Origin: GCA-002694895 sp964436345
GTDB taxonomy: Bacteria > Chloroflexota > Dehalococcoidia > Lucifugimonadales > GCA-002694895
DNA: 9,858 nt
Direction: 5' to 3'
Assembly: GCA_964436345.1 (NCBI GenBank)
Contig: CAYTCC010000054.1
Span: forward strand, 1-9,858
The position numbers were made by a program, and so were the translations under genes. The notes below the pieces were generated by a model that was not told the origin of the DNA, did no database searches, and saw nothing but the letters and a program-made list of their open reading frames with translations. Positions 1 to 5,521 of the stretch are shown here, one piece after another. Each line of letters begins with the position of its first letter. Position 1 is the first letter of the stretch.

Positions 1-140
1 AAATCCGGTGTTGGGATATCAGGATCCCCTATCCCGAAATCAAGTATTTCTATGCCTTCTGCTTCTTTTGCTTGAATTTTTTTTGAAATTTCAAAAAACA
101 GATAAGGTGGAACTTTATTAATTCTGTTAGAAATCTTCAT
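1..140 (-). CDS. dapL: LL-diaminopimelate aminotransferase, N-terminal part (runs off left edge)
   Basis: Only the first 46 codons are present. They begin MKISNRINKVPPYLFFEI, followed by a lysine/glutamate-rich helix and then LDFGIGDPDIPTP, the typical start of a class I/II PLP-dependent aminotransferase (substrate-entry helix, then the GxGDPDxPTP turn). The catalytic lysine and PLP-binding region lie outside the window. The family converts L-tetrahydrodipicolinate plus glutamate directly to LL-diaminopimelate, bypassing the succinyl or acetyl intermediates. I chose dapL over a generic aminotransferase because dapF, the next enzyme, lies just upstream in the same operon, and because the N-terminus resembles the DapL type common in Chloroflexota and Clostridia. 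The ATG at 138-140 is preceded by a good AAAGGA ribosome-binding site at 6-7 nt spacing, inside the 21-nt gap after dapF. The aminotransferase call is firm; the exact substrate is inferred. Confidence 0.75.
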   Translation of the reverse strand, partial: MKISNRINKVPPYLFFEISKKIQAKEAEGIEILDFGIGDPDIPTPD

Positions 141-161
141 ATAATATCCTTTTTACCAATT

Positions 162-1013
162 TTAATTTATGTTATAAGTGCCTGATCCAATATATTCTAT
201 CGGACCTTCCATGTTAATAGATGATTCTTTATTAAAATTACAACTTAGATCTCCACCAGGGAAATTCATATGTAGTACATCATTAAAATGATTTAATTTT
301 TTTGATATTGCTGCAACTGCAGTAGCACCAGTTCCGCACGCAAGTGTTATCCCAGAACCTCTTTCCCATACTCTTACTATAAATTTATCTGTTTTTTTGT
401 TAACAATTTCAAAATTAACCCCTTGTGGAAATTTCTCGTGTTTTTCAACCAAAGGACCAATTTTTTCAAGTTCAAAATCATAAACTGGTTCATCTATATA
501 CGCAATGCAATGAGGTACACCGGTATTCACACAGTATAATTTAAGAGATAAATCTTTATAGTTAAAGTTAACTATTGGAATATCATTTTCAATTGTATCT
601 GGAAGTACAGGTATTTTCGTCGGATCAAAAATTGGAGCACCCATATCTACTGAAGCTTTTGTCATTATATTATTTTTATAATATGGATTGATTATTTTTA
701 TACCAGCTTTTGTTGCTACTTTTATATTTCCCTGCTTTGGTTTTATAACTTCAACGTCTTCTGCGAATCTTGCCATGCACCTTACACCATTTCCACACAT
801 CTCTCCTTCTGATCCATCTGCATTGAACATAATCATTTCAAAATCAGCGATGTTGCTTTTGTCTAATACAATCAAACCATCTGAACCTATTCCAAAATTT
901 TTGTCAGAAATTGATTTTGCCAAGTCGTTCCAGTTGTGATTTGTTTCTCTGCCATCGACAAAGATATAGTTATTTCCTGCCCCGGTATATTTACTAAATT
1001 TAATTGTTTGCAT
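162..1013 (-). CDS. dapF: Diaminopimelate epimerase
   Basis: A complete 283-residue cytoplasmic, cofactor-free epimerase that interconverts LL- and meso-diaminopimelate, the final step before lysine or peptidoglycan use. Both active-site cysteines are in their signature contexts: Cys73 in MCGNGVRCMARF and Cys226 in LACGTGATAV. The substrate-contact ERGSG segment is at about 217-221 and FGIGSDGLIVL at 40-50. The length matches the family (about 270-285). The N-terminal signature reads GAGNNY instead of the usual GxGNDF, a mild departure that leaves the first Asn in place. The start codon lies inside the end of miaA (14-nt overlap), with only a weak upstream AAAG, so translation is probably coupled to miaA. 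dapL follows after 21 nt, which supports an aminotransferase-type diaminopimelate pathway. Confidence 0.96.
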   Translation of the reverse strand: MQTIKFSKYTGAGNNYIFVDGRETNHNWNDLAKSISDKNFGIGSDGLIVLDKSNIADFEMIMFNADGSEGEMCGNGVRCMARFAEDVEVIKPKQGNIKVATKAGIKIINPYYKNNIMTKASVDMGAPIFDPTKIPVLPDTIENDIPIVNFNYKDLSLKLYCVNTGVPHCIAYIDEPVYDFELEKIGPLVEKHEKFPQGVNFEIVNKKTDKFIVRVWERGSGITLACGTGATAVAAISKKLNHFNDVLHMNFPGGDLSCNFNKESSINMEGPIEYIGSGTYNIN

Positions 1014-1932
1014 TTACTTTATTATCATATGAATTTAAAATTTTTTCAGAAATATTTTTTATTATTTTATTATCTTCAATTGTGTTAACCCATGTTATTC
1101 TATTATCTGATTTTTTGAACCATGTTCTTTGTTTTTTTATAAATGAATTTGTTCTATTTAAAATTAATTCCCTCATATCTTCATAATTAATTTTATTGTT
1201 TAAGTAAGAATAAATTTCTTTATACCCTATCCCACTCATTGAATAATGGTCTAAATTATATCCATTTTTAATTAAATTTTCGACCTCTTCTATCCACCCT
1301 GATTTAAACATTTTTTCTATTCTTTCGGGAATTATAGTAAGTTGTTCTTCTTTTGAAAAATCTATTCCATATATTATATTTGTTTCATTTTTTGATTTAG
1401 ATGATTTTAAAAATTTTTCAATGCCGATTTCATTAATTATTTCCAAATATCTGATCAGTCTTCTTGTATTTTTCAAGTCGTAATTTTCAGAAAAATCAGT
1501 TCCCAATTTATTTATGAAAGTGTTTTTTATATATTCAGGTCCAAAATTTATAATTTTATTTTCCAGGCTTGCTCTGAACTTTTCATTTGGAGGAACATCT
1601 GGTAGTGACCAATTATCTAGTAATGCCCATATATATAATCCTGTGCCTCCTACAATAATTGGGATATTTTTTCCCCTGTTAATTTTATCTATATAATGAT
1701 TAGAATCAATAATGAATTTATTAAGATTATATTTTTCATCAGGGTTCACATAATCAACCAAATAATGAGTTAATTGATTTCTTTGTTCTTTGGTTGGTTT
1801 CGCAGTCCCAATATCCATATATTTATATACTTGTCTACTATCAGCGCTTATAACATTAATAGGTAAATATTTTGATAAATTAAGAGCTAATGCAGTTTTG
1901 CCAGCTCCTGTTGATCCGACTATGGAAATCAC
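1000..1932 (-). CDS. miaA: tRNA dimethylallyltransferase
   Basis: A 310-residue enzyme that transfers the dimethylallyl group of DMAPP to N6 of A37 in tRNAs reading UNN codons, giving i6A. Visible signatures are the P-loop-like GSTGAGKT at 6-13, DSRQVYKYMDIGTAKPT at 31-47 (the substrate Asp and DSRQ motif), GGTGLYI at 95-101, TRRLIRYLEI at 156-165, SGIGYKEI at 233-240 and KKQRTWFKK near 266-274. The length is normal. The start is GTG (codon 1930-1932), since no ATG lies between it and the in-frame stop upstream. An AGGTGA ribosome-binding site 7 nt before it supports this choice, and its TGA is also the stop codon of tpiA. The 3' end overlaps dapF by 14 nt. Confidence 0.96.
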   Translation of the reverse strand: MISIVGSTGAGKTALALNLSKYLPINVISADSRQVYKYMDIGTAKPTKEQRNQLTHYLVDYVNPDEKYNLNKFIIDSNHYIDKINRGKNIPIIVGGTGLYIWALLDNWSLPDVPPNEKFRASLENKIINFGPEYIKNTFINKLGTDFSENYDLKNTRRLIRYLEIINEIGIEKFLKSSKSKNETNIIYGIDFSKEEQLTIIPERIEKMFKSGWIEEVENLIKNGYNLDHYSMSGIGYKEIYSYLNNKINYEDMRELILNRTNSFIKKQRTWFKKSDNRITWVNTIEDNKIIKNISEKILNSYDNKVNANN

Positions 1933-1939
1933 TGTAAAA

Positions 1940-1945
1940 TCACCT
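1940..1945 (-). promoter_or_regulatory. Ribosome-binding site of miaA, overlapping the tpiA stop
   Basis: On the minus strand these six bases read AGGTGA, a strong Shine-Dalgarno sequence 7 nt before the GTG start of miaA. Their last three bases are the tpiA stop codon. A ribosome finishing tpiA therefore covers the miaA initiation signal, so the two genes are likely translationally coupled. The site decides the GTG start for miaA. Confidence 0.7.
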
Positions 1946-2668
1946 GTTATTGTTTACTATGTTGTAAAACTTGGTAGGATCAAGACTGGCAGTTCCAACC
2001 AACAAACCATTTATATTCTTTTGTTTTAAATATCCTTGGTGGTTTTTATCGTCAACACTCCCGCCATATAAAATATTGACATTATTTTTTGTATCAGCGA
2101 CAAATCTTTTAATAAAATTTGCAATCTCCCCTGCTCTACCTGGATCACAAGAATTATTATTTCCTATTGCCCATACTGGTTCGTATGCAATCAATAACGG
2201 ATGATTAGAATTTGAAACTATACTTTTTAGTGGTTTTAATTGGTCTTCGATAATTTTAAATGTCTCATTAGCATTATCTAGGTAGTTATATTCCCCAACA
2301 CATAAAATTGGTTTGATATTATTTTTTAAACTGGAAATAAGTTTTTTTGTTATTATTTCATTTGTTTCGCCATTCAGCCTTCTTTCGGAGTGTCCGATTA
2401 TTGAATATTTAGAATAAGATTTGATTAAATTGGCTGATATTTCGCCCGTGTACGCACCTTCAGTTTCGTGATGTATGTTTTGTGCTCCTAATTTCAACAC
2501 AGATTTTTGAGTTTTGATTTTCTCTGAACAATAATTTAATAAGGTAAATGGAGGACAAAGTATTATTAAGTCATTGCCATTATAATTTTTGAATAAATTT
2601 ATATATTTATCTATTAATTGAATGTTTCCATTCATTTTAAAATTAGCTATGTAGATATTATTATTCAT
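1940..2668 (-). CDS. tpiA: Triosephosphate isomerase
   Basis: A complete 242-residue TIM-barrel enzyme that interconverts dihydroxyacetone phosphate and glyceraldehyde 3-phosphate. All catalytic residues are visible: Asn9 and Lys11 in ANFKMN, His93 in IIGHSERR, and the general base Glu163 in AYEPVWAIG. The phosphate-binding YGGSV (201-205) and GLLVGTASL (221-229) are also present. Loop 6 continues as GNNNSCDP rather than the common GTGKTATP, a lineage-type variation outside the catalytic residues. The ATG at 2666-2668 lies 1 nt after the pgk stop codon, so the two glycolytic genes are coupled. The length is slightly below the usual 250, as expected in a compact genome. Confidence 0.97.
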   Translation of the reverse strand: MNNNIYIANFKMNGNIQLIDKYINLFKNYNGNDLIILCPPFTLLNYCSEKIKTQKSVLKLGAQNIHHETEGAYTGEISANLIKSYSKYSIIGHSERRLNGETNEIITKKLISSLKNNIKPILCVGEYNYLDNANETFKIIEDQLKPLKSIVSNSNHPLLIAYEPVWAIGNNNSCDPGRAGEIANFIKRFVADTKNNVNILYGGSVDDKNHQGYLKQKNINGLLVGTASLDPTKFYNIVNNNR

Positions 2669-2669
2669 A

Positions 2670-3860
2670 TCAATTTTTATTCTGTATTATTGCATTTATA
2701 CCTGGGAGAGTTCCATTTTCTATATATTCCATGAAAGCACCTCCGCCTGTAGAAACATGGGAGATTTTATTTGTTGATATAAATTGATTAATTGCCTGAA
2801 CAGTAGATCCTCCTCCTGCCACACTATAAGCATTATTGTTTTCAGATATAGCTCTGGCTATAGCTGAGGTTCCTTTATTTGAACCAGGGTTTTCAAATAT
2901 TCCCATTGGACCATTCCATAATATATAAGAGCAATTTTTAATTGAATTTGAATAAAAATCAATTGTTTTAGGCCCAATATCTACTATATTATCCTCAGTT
3001 AAAACTTCATTTAAATTTTTAATAATATATTTTGGTTTTAGATTTTCATTATTAATCATCACATCTTTTGGGATTAATATTTTGGTTTTATTATTATTTA
3101 AAATTTCATGAATTATATTATTTTTTTTAAGAGATACATTTTTTGAGTTTAGATAGTGAGCAAATTCTTTAATCATTCCACCCCCTATGGCTATACATTC
3201 AACCTTTCCAAGAAAATTATTTAATATTTGAATTTTATCTGAAATTTTTGCACCACCGAATATACATATTGAATTATTGCTTAATTGAGAGCTTTGATTT
3301 GATATAGAAATGAATTCTTTGTACATCATATATCCCATAAAACCAGGAATAAATTTAGGGATACCAGTGATTGAAGAATGATTTCTGTGAGATACAGCAA
3401 AAGCTTCGTTAATATATATATCTCCAAATGAAGATAGGTATTTGCTAAATTTATCAGAATAAGATTCTTCTTCAGGATTAAATCTGATATTTTCAAACAT
3501 AATTATTTGATTTGATTTTATATCTGATATTGAGTTATGGATAAATTCATCACTTTGATTTATATCAATTAAATGTATTTTATATTTGAGTATTAATTCA
3601 ATAGAATCTATTATTTTTGCTAAAGAAAGGTTTGGGTCAGGTTTTCCTTTAGGTCTTCCCATATGAGATATTAGTATTACTTTTGCTTTTTTTGAAATTA
3701 AAAAATCTATAGTCTTTTTTACAGTTTTAATTCTTGTGTCATCTAATAGTTCGTTTTCATCAGATAGAGGCACATTAAAATCAACCCGGACAATACATTT
3801 TTTGTTTTTAAGGTTTACAGGTTGCAAATTTTCAATAAAAATATCTTTCAAATTATTCAT
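2670..3860 (-). CDS. pgk: Phosphoglycerate kinase
   Basis: A complete 396-residue, two-domain kinase that transfers phosphate between 1,3-bisphosphoglycerate and ADP. N-domain signatures: CIVRVDFNVP (22-31), the substrate-binding HMGRPKG (66-72), FENIRF (122-127) and NEAFAVSHRNHSS (151-163). C-domain signatures: FGGAKISDKI (201-210), IGGGM (225-229), LWNGPMGIFE (314-323), the Gly-rich GGGST (349-353) and the terminal STGGGAFMEYI. The GGGST segment carries Ser352 where many homologues have the Asp of GGGDS; Ser at this position is, from memory, known in other Chloroflexota, so activity is still expected. The start codon overlaps the stop codon of the preceding gene as ATGA, and tpiA follows after 1 nt. 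Confidence 0.97.
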   Translation of the reverse strand: MNNLKDIFIENLQPVNLKNKKCIVRVDFNVPLSDENELLDDTRIKTVKKTIDFLISKKAKVILISHMGRPKGKPDPNLSLAKIIDSIELILKYKIHLIDINQSDEFIHNSISDIKSNQIIMFENIRFNPEEESYSDKFSKYLSSFGDIYINEAFAVSHRNHSSITGIPKFIPGFMGYMMYKEFISISNQSSQLSNNSICIFGGAKISDKIQILNNFLGKVECIAIGGGMIKEFAHYLNSKNVSLKKNNIIHEILNNNKTKILIPKDVMINNENLKPKYIIKNLNEVLTEDNIVDIGPKTIDFYSNSIKNCSYILWNGPMGIFENPGSNKGTSAIARAISENNNAYSVAGGGSTVQAINQFISTNKISHVSTGGGAFMEYIENGTLPGINAIIQNKN

Positions 3861-4855
3861 AACAATTGAATCTCATTTAAATGATTTTTAAGGTCAGATG
3901 TTTGATTGTCTAATTTACTTATATTATCAATTATTTTTTCTGACAATTTTTTAATTTTCACTTCATATAAATCACTTGATTTAGATGAATAAAATAATTC
4001 ATTTAGATATTTCATATCTTCAAATTCAATCATTCTTTTCATGTATATCGTACCCAGTTTTTTTTGATGTTCTAATGAATCTTTATATTCATCAAATAAG
4101 TAACTAATTGGAAAAATTTTCTTTTTATTTAAAATTTCATTTTCAAGTTGAGAAAATGTTTGATTGATATTTAGGGAATCAGATAATCTATTGAATCCTT
4201 TAAGATGATTCTTCAAAACATATAAATCACCTATGTTTTTGAACATGTTAATTAAGTTCAGCTTTTTTGGTGTTTTGTTAAATAATTCAGCTATGTATTG
4301 AAAAACAGTAATTTCTCTTAATGTATTTGTATTGATAACATCAGATAAGTTAATTTTATAATCTTCTGAATTTTTTAATTCTAAGAATTTTCCTTTAAAC
4401 ATATTATTACTTAACAAGTCAAATTTTTGTAAGAGCTTTATTTTTGTATGATCATTTAAATTGTTTTCATCTAATATCATTAACCTAGACATGCTATATA
4501 AGCAATCACCGGCATTAATTGCTTGCGCTGGCCCCCATTTCCACCACAAAGTATCTTTGTTGTTAATATTTGGAGTTCCCGCTCCTATCTCTTCATGGAT
4601 AGATAAGCCTGATTTAAATAAGTATAAAGAACAGAACCCTATTTCTAATTTAATATCATCAGATTCTTCAGATAGAATATTTGCTAGTTTTAATCCTATT
4701 GAAATTTCAGGATGGTACGTATTAATATTTTTTTCAGTGATGGTGTTATCTTTGTCATCAAATAATTGATAACAGATCATTTCTCCTAACCCAGGCTCTA
4801 TTTTTGCCACTGATTCAAATAATTTTTTTGATATATTATTTAATTTAATTTCCAA
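3857..4855 (-). CDS. Polyprenyl-synthase-like protein without catalytic Asp-rich motifs
   Basis: A 332-residue protein with the layout of an all-helical trans-isoprenyl diphosphate synthase. The best match is TLWWKWGPAQAINAGDCLY (102-120), which aligns with the TLWxxWGxxQAINAGD block downstream of the first Asp-rich motif in geranylgeranyl/polyprenyl synthases. The catalytic positions have changed. The first DDxxD reads HEEIGAG (87-93) where HDDIxDG is expected. The arginines that normally follow are absent (NINNKD, 96-101). The GQxxDL position reads GKFLEL (155-160). The second Asp-rich motif reads NRLSD (222-226). The frame is intact with strong codon structure, so it is a maintained pseudoenzyme rather than a decayed pseudogene. 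It may bind a prenyl synthase partner or prenyl substrate; this is not shown. The start is TTG (4853-4855), because the first internal Met is at residue 26, beyond the start of the fold. It sits 10 nt after tsaC and overlaps pgk by 4 nt. Confidence 0.7.
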   Translation of the reverse strand: MEIKLNNISKKLFESVAKIEPGLGEMICYQLFDDKDNTITEKNINTYHPEISIGLKLANILSEESDDIKLEIGFCSLYLFKSGLSIHEEIGAGTPNINNKDTLWWKWGPAQAINAGDCLYSMSRLMILDENNLNDHTKIKLLQKFDLLSNNMFKGKFLELKNSEDYKINLSDVINTNTLREITVFQYIAELFNKTPKKLNLINMFKNIGDLYVLKNHLKGFNRLSDSLNINQTFSQLENEILNKKKIFPISYLFDEYKDSLEHQKKLGTIYMKRMIEFEDMKYLNELFYSSKSSDLYEVKIKKLSEKIIDNISKLDNQTSDLKNHLNEIQLL

Positions 4856-4859
4856 AATT

Positions 4860-4865
4860 TCCCTT
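4860..4865 (-). promoter_or_regulatory. Ribosome-binding site supporting the TTG start of the prenyl-synthase-like gene
   Basis: The minus strand reads AAAAGGGAAATTTTG here. AAGGGA lies 4 nt (AAAGGG 6 nt) before the TTG at 4855 and begins immediately after the tsaC stop codon. It is the only good initiation signal near the start of the homologous region, so it decides the TTG start. The weak initiation codon suggests lower translation than the neighbouring genes. Confidence 0.55.
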
Positions 4866-5477
4866 TTAAAAGTCTAAATTGTAAATAGCTGTTTTATTTA
4901 TGGCACCTTCTCTTATGATTTTTATTTTATCAGATGTAACATCTAAAATAGTTGAAGGCTTTTTGTTTTCAACTTTATAATCTCCAAATACGAATATATC
5001 AACTTTTGTCCCAAGATCCTTGATTATTTCATAATTATCCAAACTGTGAGGTTTGCCGGATAAATTGGCACTAGTACCTGTAATTCCGCTTTTTATATTA
5101 TTCATAATCTCTATTAAATCAGCATTATCAGGGATACGAAGTGCAATTGTATTGTTAGGACCAGATATAAGATCGGATATTTCAGGTTTTTTATTTAAAA
5201 TTAAAGTTAAAGGCCCTGGCATAAATGTGTTAATTATTTTTTTAATTTTACTATTTATATTTTTTGCATAAATATTGAAATAATCTATATTTGGAACTAA
5301 TACGGGCATACCCTGAGCTGCATCTCTTCCTTTGATTTTCAGAATTTTTTTCAAGCTGTTGGTATTTGAAGTAATACAACTAAGTGAATAGATTGTATCT
5401 GTTGGTAAAATGGCTATTCCGCCATTAGAAAGAGTTTTGCAAATAATATTTTTAGAATTATTTAAAGTGGATTGCAT
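4866..5477 (-). CDS. tsaC: Threonylcarbamoyl-AMP synthase (Sua5/YciO/YrdC family)
   Basis: A 203-residue single-domain enzyme that makes L-threonylcarbamoyl-AMP from threonine, bicarbonate and ATP, the first step of t6A formation at A37 of tRNAs reading ANN codons. Signatures: ILPTDTIYSLSC (23-34), the KxR motif as Lys49/Arg51 in KIKGRDAAQGMPVLV, MPGPLTLIL (86-94), TIALRIPDN (110-118), the SxN motif as Ser136/Asn138 in GTSANLSG, and STILDVT with IIREGAI near the end. There is no Sua5-type C-terminal extension, so it is the short TsaC form. The partners TsaB, TsaD and TsaE are not in this window. It is the first gene of the leftward operon; the ATG has only a weak AGGT 11 nt upstream. The in-frame stop TAG at 5490-5492 rules out a longer start. 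Confidence 0.93.
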   Translation of the reverse strand: MQSTLNNSKNIICKTLSNGGIAILPTDTIYSLSCITSNTNSLKKILKIKGRDAAQGMPVLVPNIDYFNIYAKNINSKIKKIINTFMPGPLTLILNKKPEISDLISGPNNTIALRIPDNADLIEIMNNIKSGITGTSANLSGKPHSLDNYEIIKDLGTKVDIFVFGDYKVENKKPSTILDVTSDKIKIIREGAINKTAIYNLDF

Positions 5478-5484
5478 AATTTTA

Positions 5485-5514
5485 TTGACCTAAGAGTATT
5501 TTTAAATGTAAGCT
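5485..5514 (+). promoter_or_regulatory. Candidate guaA promoter
   Basis: TTGACC (5485-5490, 5 of 6 with the sigma-70 -35 consensus) and TAAGCT (5509-5514, matching the most conserved -10 positions T1, A2 and T6) are separated by 18 nt. Transcription would begin about at the ATG at 5521, giving a leaderless or nearly leaderless guaA mRNA. This fits the lack of any Shine-Dalgarno sequence before guaA. Sigma-70-like elements arise easily in AT-rich DNA, so this is only a candidate. Confidence 0.3.
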
Positions 5515-5521
5515 TTGTTAA
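5493..5521 (-). promoter_or_regulatory. Candidate promoter of the tsaC-to-dapL operon
   Basis: On the minus strand, TTAACA (5521 to 5516, 5 of 6 with the -35 consensus) and TACTCT (5498 to 5493, matching T1, A2 and T6 of the -10) are separated by exactly 17 nt. The predicted start near 5486 leaves a leader of about 9 nt before the tsaC ATG. The element overlaps the candidate guaA promoter almost completely, so the two may compete for polymerase. It is also possible that the real promoter lies inside the 5' end of guaA. Confidence 0.28.

Noticed and set aside
79..98. A perfect 20-base AT-rich inverted repeat
   Set aside because: It lies inside the dapL reading frame (FFEISKK codons TTT, GAA, ATT, TCA, AAA) and is explained by coding in AT-rich DNA. 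It has no loop or adjacent signal.
688..939. An 83-codon plus-strand open frame with a hydrophobic start
   Set aside because: It is antisense to the dapF active-site region; the hydrophobicity follows from AT-rich complementary codons.
4461..4769. A 102-codon open frame on the plus strand
   Set aside because: It is antisense to the conserved QAINAGD region of the prenyl-synthase-like gene, with no recognisable domain and no ribosome-binding context.
3857..4855. Treating the prenyl-synthase-like gene as a pseudogene
   Set aside because: The frame is uninterrupted over 332 codons, overlaps pgk in a coupled ATGA junction and keeps a conserved block, so it looks like a functional non-catalytic protein.
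5478..5520. A purine riboswitch upstream of guaA
   Set aside because: The spacer is only 43 nt and has no three-way-junction helices; it cannot hold a guanine aptamer.
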